Source: Pelomonas margarita (GTDB lineage: Bacteria > Pseudomonadota > Gammaproteobacteria > Burkholderiales > Burkholderiaceae_C). Taken from it: 64,000 nucleotides of DNA. The stretch spans positions 124,001 to 188,000 of the forward strand of contig NZ_JBIGHW010000010.1 of assembly GCF_043555875.1 (NCBI RefSeq). Direction: 5' to 3'. The translations under genes were made by a program, and so were the position numbers. This document shows, one piece after another, positions 23,882 to 32,222 of the stretch (position 1 is its first letter; each line of letters starts with the position of its first letter). Under the pieces are notes generated by a model that saw only the letters and a list, made by a program, of their open reading frames with translations, was not told the DNA's origin and did not search any database.

Positions 23882-25895
23882 GGACAGGAGAGCGGTGGTG
23901 CGTAGGAATTGGGCGATTTTGGACGGGCTGGCCACACCGGCCCGGCGGCTGACGACGGCGCTGGCGCTGTGCGCGGCCCTGGCACCCGCCGCCAGCCCCG
24001 CGCAGCCGGCCGACGATCTGGCCGTCCAGGCCCGCGAGGCCTGGGCCAAGCGCGATCGCGCCCGGCTCGCCACGCTGACCGAGGCCGCCCGCGCCCAGGC
24101 CCACCCGCTGGCCGGCTGGGTGGAGTACTTCGAGCTCAACGCACGGCTGACCCAAGTGCGCCAACCCGAGATGGACGCCTTCTACGCCCGCTATCCGGGC
24201 AGTTATGTGGAAGACCGGCTGCGCAACGACTGGCTGCTGGAGCTGGGCCGCCGCCGAGACTGGGCCAACTTCCAGCGCGACCACGCCGCCTACCAGATGC
24301 GCGACGATCGCGAGGTGCTCTGCTACACGCTGCTGGCTGAGCATGCGGGCGGCGCCCGCGTCACGGCTGATGCGGCGCGCGGCGCCTGGTTCGCGCAGAG
24401 GGACGCCGACGAAGGCTGCCGCGCGCTGGCTGCCGCGATGGTGGCGGCCGAGGTCTTCAAGCCCGACACGCTGTGGGCCCGCGCCCGCCAGGCCCAGGAG
24501 CAGGGCCGGGCGACGGCAGTGCGCCAGGCAGTCGCGCTGCTGGACAACAGGGCGCTGAGCCAGAAGCTTGCCGAGCTGCAGGACAACGCCGGACGCTACC
24601 TGACCCGCAAGGCCCGCACCACGCCGCGCGCGGAGGCCGAACTCACCGCACTCGCGCTGGCCCGCGTGGCCGCCAACGACCCCGACCAAGCCGGCGCCGT
24701 GCTCACCGCCAAGTGGGCCAAGCTGCCGCAGGACCTGCGGGCCTGGCTGTGGGTGCAGATCGGCCGGCACTCAGCGCTGCGGCTGCAGGACGACGCTCTG
24801 GCCGCCTTTGAGCGCGCACACCAGCTTGCGCCCCAGCAGGCCTGGAGCGACGACGCGCTGGCCTGGTGGGCCCGCGCCGCGCTGCGCGCTCGTTCGCCGG
24901 CGGTGGCGCTGCGCGCCATCGAGCAGATGAGCGCCCACGAGCAGCGCGATCCCGGCTGGGCCTACTGGCGCGCCCGTGCCACGCGCATGCAGGGCGACGC
25001 GGCCGGCGCACGCGCACAGCTGCAGGCACTGGCCGCCGCCACGCAGGCCGCGCCGCTGAACTACTTCGGCCGCCTGGCCGCCGAGGACCTGGGCCAGCCC
25101 ACGCCGCTGCCGCCCGCGCCCGCGCCGCTGACGGCCGACGAGCGCCGCGCTGCGCGCGGCCATGTGGGCCTCACGCGCGCGCTGCGCCTCATCGAGCTGG
25201 GCCTGCGCAGTGAAGGCGTGCGCGAGTGGAACTTTTCGCTGCGCGGCATGAGCGATCGCCAGCTGCTGGCCGCCGCTCAGGAGGCCTGCGACCGCCAGAT
25301 CTGGGACCGCTGCATCAACACCAGCGAGCGAACCAAGGCCGAGATCGACATGGCGCAGCGCTTCCCCACGCCGCACCGCGAGGAACTGCTGCGCGAGGCG
25401 CGCGCCGCCGCGCTGGATCCAGCCTACGTATTCGGGCTGGTGCGCCAGGAGTCGCGCTTCGTGCTGGACGCACGCTCCCATGTCGGCGCGGCCGGGCTGA
25501 TGCAGGTGATGCCGGCCACGGCCAAATGGACGGCCAAGAAGGTCGGCCTGCCCTACAGCCCCGAGCGGCTACACGACCGCGACTTCAACCTGCGCATCGG
25601 CACCCACTACCTGAAGCTGGTGCTGGACCGCTTCGACGGCGCCCAGGCGCTGGCTGCCGCCGCCTACAACGCCGGCCCCGGCCGCCCGGCGCGCTGGCGC
25701 GAGGGTCCGGTGCTGGACGCAGCCATCTGGGCCGAGAACATTCCCTTCAATGAGACGCGCGACTACGTGCGCAAGGTGCTGCTGGGCGGTGCCATCTATG
25801 CGCAGCTGCTGGGCCTGCCGGCCACGCAGTTGCGCGAGCGGCTGGGCGGCAATGTCGGCCCAGCCAAGCAACGCGACGAGGACGACCTGCCATGA
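23880..25895 (+). CDS. slt: Soluble lytic murein transglycosylase
   Basis: This periplasmic muramidase cleaves peptidoglycan glycan strands to 1,6-anhydro products in wall recycling. The 671-residue precursor has an Arg-rich start and a hydrophobic export segment (LTTALALCAALAPAASPAQPA). A long alpha-helical superhelix follows (about residues 45-470). The C-terminal SLT domain contains GLVRQESRFVLDARSHVGAAGLMQ (catalytic Glu of RQES), then VMPATAKWTAKKVG and AAAYNAGPGRPARWR. The architecture matches Slt70. The start at 23880 overlaps the divergent cyclo-ligase start, and the 3' end overlaps the NDUFA9-like gene by ATGA. No strong ribosome site is visible, since the region upstream is coding on the other strand. 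Confidence 0.92.
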   Translation: MDRRAVVRRNWAILDGLATPARRLTTALALCAALAPAASPAQPADDLAVQAREAWAKRDRARLATLTEAARAQAHPLAGWVEYFELNARLTQVRQPEMDAFYARYPGSYVEDRLRNDWLLELGRRRDWANFQRDHAAYQMRDDREVLCYTLLAEHAGGARVTADAARGAWFAQRDADEGCRALAAAMVAAEVFKPDTLWARARQAQEQGRATAVRQAVALLDNRALSQKLAELQDNAGRYLTRKARTTPRAEAELTALALARVAANDPDQAGAVLTAKWAKLPQDLRAWLWVQIGRHSALRLQDDALAAFERAHQLAPQQAWSDDALAWWARAALRARSPAVALRAIEQMSAHEQRDPGWAYWRARATRMQGDAAGARAQLQALAAATQAAPLNYFGRLAAEDLGQPTPLPPAPAPLTADERRAARGHVGLTRALRLIELGLRSEGVREWNFSLRGMSDRQLLAAAQEACDRQIWDRCINTSERTKAEIDMAQRFPTPHREELLREARAAALDPAYVFGLVRQESRFVLDARSHVGAAGLMQVMPATAKWTAKKVGLPYSPERLHDRDFNLRIGTHYLKLVLDRFDGAQALAAAAYNAGPGRPARWREGPVLDAAIWAENIPFNETRDYVRKVLLGGAIYAQLLGLPATQLRERLGGNVGPAKQRDEDDLP

Positions 25896-26845
25896 GCCTG
25901 AACCTCCTTGTGCTGGGCGGCAGCGGCTTTGTGGGCCGCGCGCTGTGCGAACAGCTGACGCGCCGCCTCGGCGCCGACGTGCGCATCACCGTGCCGACGC
26001 GGCGGCTACGCCATGCGCAGGCAGTGCAGAGTCTGCCGGGCGTCACCATCGTGCAGGCCGACGTGTTCCGCGAGCTGCCGACGCTGCTGGCCGGGCAGCA
26101 CGCGGTGGTCAACCTGATCGCCATCCTGCAGGGCAGCGAGACTGCCTTCGAGCGCGTACACGCGACCCTGCCCCGGCACATCGCAGCCGCCATGGCCACG
26201 GCCGGTGTGCGCCGGCTGGTGCATGTCAGCGCGCTGGGCGTGGCGGCGGACGCGCCCTCGCGCTACCTGCGCAGCAAGGCCGCGGGCGAGGCGGCGCTGC
26301 AGGCCGCCGCGCAGGCCGGCACGCTGGACCTGACGCTGGTGCGTCCCTCGCTGGTGTTTGGCGCGGGTGATGCCAGCGTCAACCTGTTCGCCGGGCTGCA
26401 GCGCCTGTTCCCGCTGATGCCGCTGGCCGGCGCGGGCGCGCAGCTGCAGCCGGTATGGGTGCAAGACCTGGCTCGGGCGTTGGTGGAGGTACTGCTGCGC
26501 CCGCAGGCCATGGGCCAGACCTACGAAATCGCCGGTCCGCGCGTGCTGACGCTGGGCGAGCTTGTGCAGCTGGCTGGCCGCGTGGCCGGGCATGCCCGCC
26601 CCGTGCTGCCGCTGCCCGGCCCGCTGGCCACGCTGCAGGCACTGGCCATGGAATGCCTGCCGGGCGAGCCGCTGCTGTCGCGCGACAACCTGGCCTCGCT
26701 GAGCGTGCCCAACGTGGCCAGCGGCCTCCTGCCCGGCCTGTCCGCGCTGGGCCTGCAGCCGGCGTCGCTGGAGGCCGTGCTGCCCGAGCACCTGGCGCCC
26801 GGCCGCGGCGTCGCACGGCTGAACGCGTGGCGCGCACGGCATTGA
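25892..26845 (+). CDS. NDUFA9-like NAD(P)-binding protein (atypical SDR)
   Basis: This 317-residue Rossmann protein belongs to the 'complex I NDUFA9 subunit family' of atypical short-chain dehydrogenases. The nucleotide loop GGSGFVGRALCEQLTRRLG lies at residues 8-26. VHVSALGVAADAPSRYLRSKAAGE supplies the S-x-Y-x3-K-like segment, and LVRPSLVFGAGDASVNLF follows. In eukaryotes the homologue sits on respiratory complex I. In bacteria these proteins are not part of the minimal complex, and a role in quinone or NAD(P)H metabolism is only presumed. The start overlaps the slt stop (ATGA), so translation is probably coupled, in a gene order conserved in Burkholderiales. Confidence 0.85.
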   Translation: MSLNLLVLGGSGFVGRALCEQLTRRLGADVRITVPTRRLRHAQAVQSLPGVTIVQADVFRELPTLLAGQHAVVNLIAILQGSETAFERVHATLPRHIAAAMATAGVRRLVHVSALGVAADAPSRYLRSKAAGEAALQAAAQAGTLDLTLVRPSLVFGAGDASVNLFAGLQRLFPLMPLAGAGAQLQPVWVQDLARALVEVLLRPQAMGQTYEIAGPRVLTLGELVQLAGRVAGHARPVLPLPGPLATLQALAMECLPGEPLLSRDNLASLSVPNVASGLLPGLSALGLQPASLEAVLPEHLAPGRGVARLNAWRARH

Positions 26846-26917
26846 TCCCTTGCGCATTGCTCATCACACGCGGGCCGCGCGCCGCCTAAGCTGGCGCCAT
26901 CCCATTCAGGAGTCCCC

Positions 26918-27598
26918 GTGAAGCTCTACATCGGCAACAAGAACTACTCGTCCTGGTCCATGCGCAGCGGCGTGCTGCTGGCCGCGTTCGGCATTCCGTT
27001 CGAGGAGGTCAAGCTGCGTTTCGACTTCTCGCCCGACTCGCCGTGGACGCGCGCCATCGCCGCCATCACGCCCACCAAGCGCGTGCCAGTGCTGGTGGAG
27101 GACGACGGCTTCACCGTGTGGGACACGCTGGCCATCACCGAGTACATCGCCGACCGCCACCCCGAGCTGCCCATCTGGCCCCGCGACGCGCGGGCCCGGG
27201 CCCGGGCCCGCAGCCTGTGCGCCGAAATGCACGCCGGCTTCTCGCGCCTGCGCAGCCTCTGCCCGATGAACATCGAGGCCTTCTTCCCCGATGTGGGCGC
27301 CCAGCTGTGGGCCGAGGACGAGGCCTTGCGCGCCGACGTGGCGCGGCTGGAGCAGGCCTGGGGCGACGCGCTGCAGGCCAGCGGCGGCCCCTTCCTGTTC
27401 GGCGCCTTCAGCGCGGCTGATGCCTACTTCGCGCCGGTGGCCGTGCGGCTAAGCCGCTTCGGCCTGCCGGTGTCGGACGCGGCCGCCGCCTACCGCGACG
27501 CGCTGCTGGCCCACCCGGCCGTGGAGGACTGGGTGGCCGAGTCCCTGCGCGAGCAGGACTTCATCGTCGAGGACGAGCCCTACCGCCAGCAGCGCTGA
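26918..27598 (+). CDS. Glutathione S-transferase family protein
   Basis: This 226-residue cytoplasmic protein has an N-terminal thioredoxin-like domain and a C-terminal helical domain. The start MKLYIGNKNYSSWSMRSGVL contains the serine cluster used by zeta/beta-like bacterial GSTs to hold the glutathione thiolate. TPTKRVPVLVEDDGFTVWDTLAITEYIAD contains the cis-Pro (VPVL) and the glutathione-binding loop. A short Arg/Ala run (DARARARARA) follows the first domain and looks like a local codon-level duplication. The substrate is unknown. A ribosome site CAGGAG precedes the start. It lies between the NDUFA9-like gene and cca. Confidence 0.92.
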   Translation: MKLYIGNKNYSSWSMRSGVLLAAFGIPFEEVKLRFDFSPDSPWTRAIAAITPTKRVPVLVEDDGFTVWDTLAITEYIADRHPELPIWPRDARARARARSLCAEMHAGFSRLRSLCPMNIEAFFPDVGAQLWAEDEALRADVARLEQAWGDALQASGGPFLFGAFSAADAYFAPVAVRLSRFGLPVSDAAAAYRDALLAHPAVEDWVAESLREQDFIVEDEPYRQQR

Positions 27599-27635
27599 AG
27601 CGCTGACGGCCACGGGGCGCGCAGAATGCCGCCCC

Positions 27636-28886
27636 ATGCCTGAGTTTCAGAAGTTTCTCGTCGGCGGCGCGGTGCGCGACCGCCTGCTGGGCCTGCCGGT
27701 GCAGGACCGCGACTGGGTGGTCGTCGGTGCATCGCCACAGGCGCTGCTCGCCGCCGGCTACCAGCCCGTGGGCAAGGACTTCCCGGTCTTCCTGCACCCC
27801 GACACGCACGAGGAAGTGGCGCTGGCACGCACCGAGCGCAAGACGGCCGCCGGCTACCACGGCTTCGCCTTCCACGCCGCGCCCGACGTGACGCTGGCAC
27901 AAGACCTGGCACGTCGCGATCTGACCATCAACGCGATGGCCGAGGACGACACCGGCCAGCTCGTCGACCCCTACGGCGGCCAGCGCGACCTCGCCGACAA
28001 GGTCCTGCGCCACGTGTCGCCCGCGTTCGCGGAAGACCCGGTGCGCATCCTGCGGCTGGCGCGCTTCGCGGCGCGTTTCGCGGACTTCACGGTCGCGCCC
28101 GAGACCGTGGCGCTGATGCGCGACATGGTGGCGGCCGGCGAGGTGGATGCGCTGGTGGCCGAGCGCGTGTGGCAGGAGCTGTCGCGCGGGCTGATGGAGC
28201 AGCGGCCCTCGCGCATGTTCGCCGTGCTGCGCGAGGCAGGCGCCTTGCGCGTGCTGCTGCCCGAGGTGGACGCGCTGTTCGGCGTCCCCCAGCCCGAGGC
28301 CCACCACCCGGAGATCGACACCGGCGTGCACGTGATGATGGTGCTGGACCAGTGCGCTCGGCTGCAGGCGCCGCTGACCGTGCGCTATGCCTGCCTGTGC
28401 CACGACCTCGGAAAGGGCACGACCCGCCGCGAGGAATGGCCGCGCCACATCGCGCATGAGTCGCGCAGCGAGAAGCTGGCGGCCCGCGTCAGCGAGCGCT
28501 GGAAGGTGCCCACCGACTGCCGCGAGCTGGCCGCGCTGGTGGCGCGCGAACACACGCATGTGCACCAGAGTGCCTCCCTCAGCGCCGAGGCTCGGCTGCG
28601 CCTGCTGGAACGCTGCGACGCCTGGCGCCGTCCGCAGCGCTTTGCCGAGCTGCTGTGGGCCTGCGAGTGCGACGCGAGCGGCCGCCTCGGCCTGGAGAAC
28701 CGCGACTACCCCCAACGCGCCCAGCGCCTGGCCGACCTGGCCGCCACGCAGCAGGTTGACCTGACCGCCGTGTCCGCTGCGGCCATGGCCCGCGGCGCGC
28801 AGGGCCCAGACATCGGCCGCGCGGTGCAGGCCGCCCGGCTACAGGCGTTGCAAGGCGCAACGCGCTCCGAGGAGAGAACCGCATGA
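27636..28886 (+). CDS. cca: Multifunctional CCA protein (tRNA nucleotidyltransferase)
   Basis: This enzyme adds or repairs the CCA end of tRNAs without a template. The proteobacterial type also carries an HD phosphohydrolase domain. The 416-residue product opens MPEFQKFLVGGAVRDRLLGLPVQDRDWVVVG, with the nucleotidyltransferase Asp pair in QDRDW. DPVRILRLARFAARFADF lies in the neck region. The HD domain near residues 230-330 has HVMMVLDQ and CHDLGKGTTRREEWPRH. It is longer than pure CCA enzymes because of this domain, as expected. The stop overlaps the start of the downstream esterase (ATGA). Confidence 0.96.
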   Translation: MPEFQKFLVGGAVRDRLLGLPVQDRDWVVVGASPQALLAAGYQPVGKDFPVFLHPDTHEEVALARTERKTAAGYHGFAFHAAPDVTLAQDLARRDLTINAMAEDDTGQLVDPYGGQRDLADKVLRHVSPAFAEDPVRILRLARFAARFADFTVAPETVALMRDMVAAGEVDALVAERVWQELSRGLMEQRPSRMFAVLREAGALRVLLPEVDALFGVPQPEAHHPEIDTGVHVMMVLDQCARLQAPLTVRYACLCHDLGKGTTRREEWPRHIAHESRSEKLAARVSERWKVPTDCRELAALVAREHTHVHQSASLSAEARLRLLERCDAWRRPQRFAELLWACECDASGRLGLENRDYPQRAQRLADLAATQQVDLTAVSAAAMARGAQGPDIGRAVQAARLQALQGATRSEERTA

Positions 28887-29845
28887 AGTCCCTGCTGCTC
28901 ACGCTCGCCGCCGCACTGCTCGTCAGTGGCGCCCAGGCCCAGGACACGCTACGCGAGCGCCTCAAGGCCCGCGCCGAACAGCGCCGCGCCGACACCGCCG
29001 ACGGCCTGCAGGCCCTGAAGGTGCAGGGCCGCCAAGTGCTGGTGCACCTGCCCACCGGTTACCGCGCCGACCGGCCCACGCCGCTGGTGCTGGCCTTCCA
29101 CGGCGGCGGCGGCCATGCCGAGCACATGGCCGAGCACTACGGGCTGCGCCAGAAGGCCGACGAGGCCGGCTTCATCGTGGCCTTCCCCAACGGCGACAGC
29201 AAGTTCCCGGGCGGCAAGCTGGCCACCTGGAATGCCGGCGGCTGCTGCGGCGATGCGCGCGACAAGGGCGTTGACGACGTCGCCTTCGCCCGTGCCGTCG
29301 TGGCGGCCCTGCTGGCGAAGTACGCCATCGACGCGGGCCGCGTGTTCGCCACCGGCATGTCCAACGGCGGCATGCTCAGCCACCGCCTGGCCTGCGAGGC
29401 GGCCGACGTGTTCCGCGCCGTGGCCGCCGTGGCAGGCACCGACGCCACGCGCAGCTGCACGCCGTCGCGGCCGGTGTCGGTGCTGCACATCCACGCCCAG
29501 GACGACAGCCATGTGCTGTTCAATGGCGGCGCCGGCCCGGACGCATTTCGCGACCGCAGCAAGGTGATGGACTTCGTGTCCGTGCCCGAAACCATGGCGC
29601 GCTGGGCGCAGCGCAACCAGTGCCCGGCGCCGCCGCAGCGCACGCTGAGCGTGCCGGGCGCCTGGTGCGAGACGCAGACCGGCTGCGCCAGCGGCGTGCG
29701 CGTGCAGCTGTGCGTCACGGAGACGGGCGGCCATGCCTGGCCCGGCGTGGAGCACGGCCGGCGCAACAAGCCGGCTGCGTCGCAGGCGCTGGACGCCAAC
29801 GACACGCTCTGGCGCTTCTTCGAGACCGCAACCGCGCGCCCCTGA
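28883..29845 (+). CDS. PHB-depolymerase-type esterase (LpqC family)
   Basis: This exported alpha/beta hydrolase has 320 residues and a signal peptide (MKSLLLTLAAALLVSGAQAQ). The oxyanion region is VLAFHGGGG, and the nucleophile lies in ATGMSNGGMLSHRLA (G-x-S-x-G). The acid is probably in HIHAQDDSHVLFNGG, and the catalytic His is in GGHAWPG near the end. Several cysteines (NAGGCCGDA, CPAP, CETQTGC) suggest disulfides, as in secreted family members. Relatives act on short polyhydroxyalkanoates or feruloyl and acetyl esters of plant glycans, and the substrate here is open. The start overlaps the cca stop, so it is probably translated from the same message. Confidence 0.87.
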   Translation: MKSLLLTLAAALLVSGAQAQDTLRERLKARAEQRRADTADGLQALKVQGRQVLVHLPTGYRADRPTPLVLAFHGGGGHAEHMAEHYGLRQKADEAGFIVAFPNGDSKFPGGKLATWNAGGCCGDARDKGVDDVAFARAVVAALLAKYAIDAGRVFATGMSNGGMLSHRLACEAADVFRAVAAVAGTDATRSCTPSRPVSVLHIHAQDDSHVLFNGGAGPDAFRDRSKVMDFVSVPETMARWAQRNQCPAPPQRTLSVPGAWCETQTGCASGVRVQLCVTETGGHAWPGVEHGRRNKPAASQALDANDTLWRFFETATARP

Positions 29846-29868
29846 GCCGCACGCGCGCCAAAACCCTT

Positions 29869-29915
29869 TCGTTTACTAAACAAACATTCCGCCCTAGACT
29901 CTGAAAACGCTTTCA
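29869..29915. promoter_or_regulatory. LacI-type operator and a second palindrome upstream of the MFS gene
   Basis: TGAAAACGCTTTCA (29902-29915) has the TGnnAnCGnTnnCA form of operators bound by LacI/GalR-family repressors with a central CG. About 30 bases earlier, GTTTACTAAAC is a perfect 5+1+5 palindrome. Both are AT-rich against the local background and lie about 100 bases before the MFS start codon. No LacI-type regulator is encoded in the window. Confidence 0.55.
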
Positions 29916-30013
29916 TATTCCGTGCCCCTGTCCATGCTCGCCACGCCTGCCACCCCGCTGTTTCCCTTGATGTGCCGCCACCCGAACGGCCCCGCTGCCC
30001 AGGCAGTCTCGCG

Positions 30014-31156
30014 ATGAGCGCGCCGTCGGTCGCCCGCGCCGCGATTGCGCTGCGCACGGAGTTCTTCGTCATGGGAGTGCTGTTCGCCACCTGGGGCGTG
30101 CATGTGCCCACGGTCAAGGCGCATTACGGGCTGGGCGAGCAGTCGTTGGCGCTGGCCATGCTGGCCAGCGGCGTCGGCGCGCTGGGGGCACTGGCCTATG
30201 CGGGGCGCATCGTCGGCCGCTTCGGGCCTCGCGTCATCGCGGCGGTGATGGGCTGCGTCAGTTGTGCGGCCATCGCCAGCCTGCTGCTGTCCTCGCACTA
30301 CGTCGCGCTGATCGCAGTGATGCTGGTGTTCGGCAGCTTCGGCAGCCTGTTCGACGTGGCGCTCAATGCCGAGGCCAGCGAGATCGAGGCGCTGACCGGC
30401 CGACCGCTGATGAGCGGCTTCCACGGCATGTTCAGCCTGGGTGGCATGGCCGGCGCCGGCCTGGGCAGCGCCGCGCCCGCGCTGGGCCTGGCGGCGCAGC
30501 ACCACCTGCTGCTGGCCACCGGCGCAGCGGCGCTGGCGGCGCTGGCGGCCAGCCGCGCGATGCTGCCCGTGCCCGAGAAGGCCGGCGAGGAGAAACACCC
30601 GCTGAGCCTGCCGCGCGGCCCGCTGCTGCTGCTGGGCGTGCTGGCGTCCATGGGCCTGATCGCCGAGGGCGCGATGTACGACTGGAGCGTGCTGTTCATG
30701 AAGCAGGAGCGCGGCAGCGAGGCCGCCACGGCGGCGCTGGCCTATGCCAGCTTCAGCGGCGCGATGGCGGCCGGCCGCTTCGGCGGTGACTGGGTGCGGG
30801 CACGCATGTCGGGCACGCGGCTGATGCGCCTGAGCGGCGTGATGGGCGCAGCGGGCATGGCGCTGGCGCTGGCCGTGCCCTCGCCCACCGTGGGGCTGCT
30901 GGGCTTTGCGCTCGTGGGGCTGGGCCTGTCCAACGTCGTGCCGGTGCTGTTCAGCGCCGCGTCGCAGACGCCCGGCGTCAGCCCCGCGCACGGCATCGCG
31001 GCCGTGTCGGGCGTGGGCTACCTGGGCATGATGGCCGGACCGCCGCTGATCGGGCTGATCGCCGAGTACTCGTCGCTGACCTGGGGGCTGCTGGTGGTGG
31101 TGGCATTCGCCGGCTTCATGGCCTTGTCGGCGCAGCGGGCGATGCGGGGCCGCTGA
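30014..31156 (+). CDS. MFS transporter (YbjJ-like)
   Basis: This 380-residue inner membrane protein has about 12 hydrophobic segments in two similar halves, typical of a major facilitator carrier. The N-terminus FFVMGVLFATWGVHVPTVK and MSGFHGMFSLGGMAGAGLGSAAPA resemble the YbjJ-type group. The second half includes GLIAEGAMYDWSVLFM and AFSGAMAAGRFGGDWV-like residues. The substrate is unknown. A LacI-type operator upstream suggests control by a sugar, so a sugar or sugar derivative is a fair inference. The ATG at 30014 is chosen because the first helix follows within 15 residues; a start 42 bases upstream would add a Pro-rich tail. It is followed by cysE 63 bases later. Confidence 0.82.
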   Translation: MSAPSVARAAIALRTEFFVMGVLFATWGVHVPTVKAHYGLGEQSLALAMLASGVGALGALAYAGRIVGRFGPRVIAAVMGCVSCAAIASLLLSSHYVALIAVMLVFGSFGSLFDVALNAEASEIEALTGRPLMSGFHGMFSLGGMAGAGLGSAAPALGLAAQHHLLLATGAAALAALAASRAMLPVPEKAGEEKHPLSLPRGPLLLLGVLASMGLIAEGAMYDWSVLFMKQERGSEAATAALAYASFSGAMAAGRFGGDWVRARMSGTRLMRLSGVMGAAGMALALAVPSPTVGLLGFALVGLGLSNVVPVLFSAASQTPGVSPAHGIAAVSGVGYLGMMAGPPLIGLIAEYSSLTWGLLVVVAFAGFMALSAQRAMRGR

Positions 31157-31219
31157 CCGCCGGACTCGGGCATATTCCAGCCCCCGGCCCTCAGCACACC
31201 CAACGCCCCCGACACCGCC

Positions 31220-32140
31220 ATGACCCAGCCTGCCGCCCCCCTGCCCGCCGACGACCTGCCCGGCGTGGTGGCCGCCCTGCGCGAGGCCCGCCAGCGCTGG
31301 CGAGACGCCCACCGCCGCAGGGGCGACGGCCGCGAGCTGCCGTCGCGCGAGCTGCTGGCGGCCATGGTGCAGAGCCTGTCCGGCGCGCTGTTCCCCATGC
31401 GCCTGGGCCCGCCCACGCTGCGCCCGGAGGATGAGGATTTCTACGTCGGCCACACGCTGGGCACGGCGATGGTGACGCTGCGTCAGCAGGCCGCGCTGGA
31501 GCTGCGTCACGAGGCCCGCCAGCGCGGCGACGACGCGCCCGCGCAGGACGCCGACGCGCTGGCCGCGCGCTTCCTGCAGACGCTGCCCGCGCTGCGCGAC
31601 CTGCTGGACAGCGATGTGCTGGCCGCCTACCAGGGCGACCCGGCCGCCCGCAGCGTGGACGAGGTGCTGCTGTGCTACCCGGGCCTTCGCGCGCTGATCA
31701 GCCACCGGCTGGCGCATGAGCTTTACCGCCTGGGCCTGCCGCTGATCGCCCGCGTCATCGCCGAGCTCGCGCATGCCGACACCGGCATCGACATCCACCC
31801 CGGTGCCACCATCGGCCCGGGCTGCTTCATCGACCACGGCACGGGCGTCGTCATTGGCGAGACGGCCGTGCTGGGCCGGCGCGTGCGGATCTACCAGAAC
31901 GTCACGCTGGGAGCCAAGAGCTTCCCCACCGACGACGACGGCAACCTGCTCAAGGGCCAGCCGCGCCATCCCCTCGTGGAGGACGAGGCCGTCATCTACG
32001 CCGGCGCCACTGTGCTGGGCCGCGTCACCATCGGGCGCGGCGCCGTCATCGGCGGCAATGTGTGGCTGACACGCAGCGTCGCGCCTGGCAGCGTGATCAC
32101 GCAAGCCGACATGCAGTCGCACGAGGGCGCCCAGCCCTGA
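31220..32140 (+). CDS. cysE: Serine O-acetyltransferase (EpsC type)
   Basis: This enzyme acetylates serine with acetyl-CoA, the first step of cysteine synthesis. The 306-residue product has an alpha-helical N-terminal domain (to about residue 190) and a left-handed beta-helix of hexapeptide repeats. The latter runs DTGIDIHPGATIGPGCFIDHGTGVVIGETAVLG, then RVRIYQNVTLGAKSF and VTIGRGAVIGGNVWLTRSV. The His in IDHGTG and the Asp/His pair in DIHPG are the catalytic residues of the family. The long N-terminus and the insertion SFPTDDDGNLLKGQPRHP are typical of EpsC-like enzymes. It is convergent with the halogenase gene. A cysteine-synthesis role is likely, although 'EpsC' members can also lie near exopolysaccharide genes. 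Confidence 0.9.
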   Translation: MTQPAAPLPADDLPGVVAALREARQRWRDAHRRRGDGRELPSRELLAAMVQSLSGALFPMRLGPPTLRPEDEDFYVGHTLGTAMVTLRQQAALELRHEARQRGDDAPAQDADALAARFLQTLPALRDLLDSDVLAAYQGDPAARSVDEVLLCYPGLRALISHRLAHELYRLGLPLIARVIAELAHADTGIDIHPGATIGPGCFIDHGTGVVIGETAVLGRRVRIYQNVTLGAKSFPTDDDGNLLKGQPRHPLVEDEAVIYAGATVLGRVTIGRGAVIGGNVWLTRSVAPGSVITQADMQSHEGAQP

Positions 32141-32222
32141 TCAACCCTCAGCGGATCACGGTGCCGGCCACGCTGAAGCGAGCCGGGCGACGGCAGGGCG
32201 GCCACGGGGGCGGGGCCGGCAC

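Noticed and set aside
27180..27215. Arg/Ala codon run (cgggcccgggcccgg) in the gst gene as a possible hairpin or error
   Set aside because: It stays in frame and the protein continues normally; it is treated as a local repeat in a loop.
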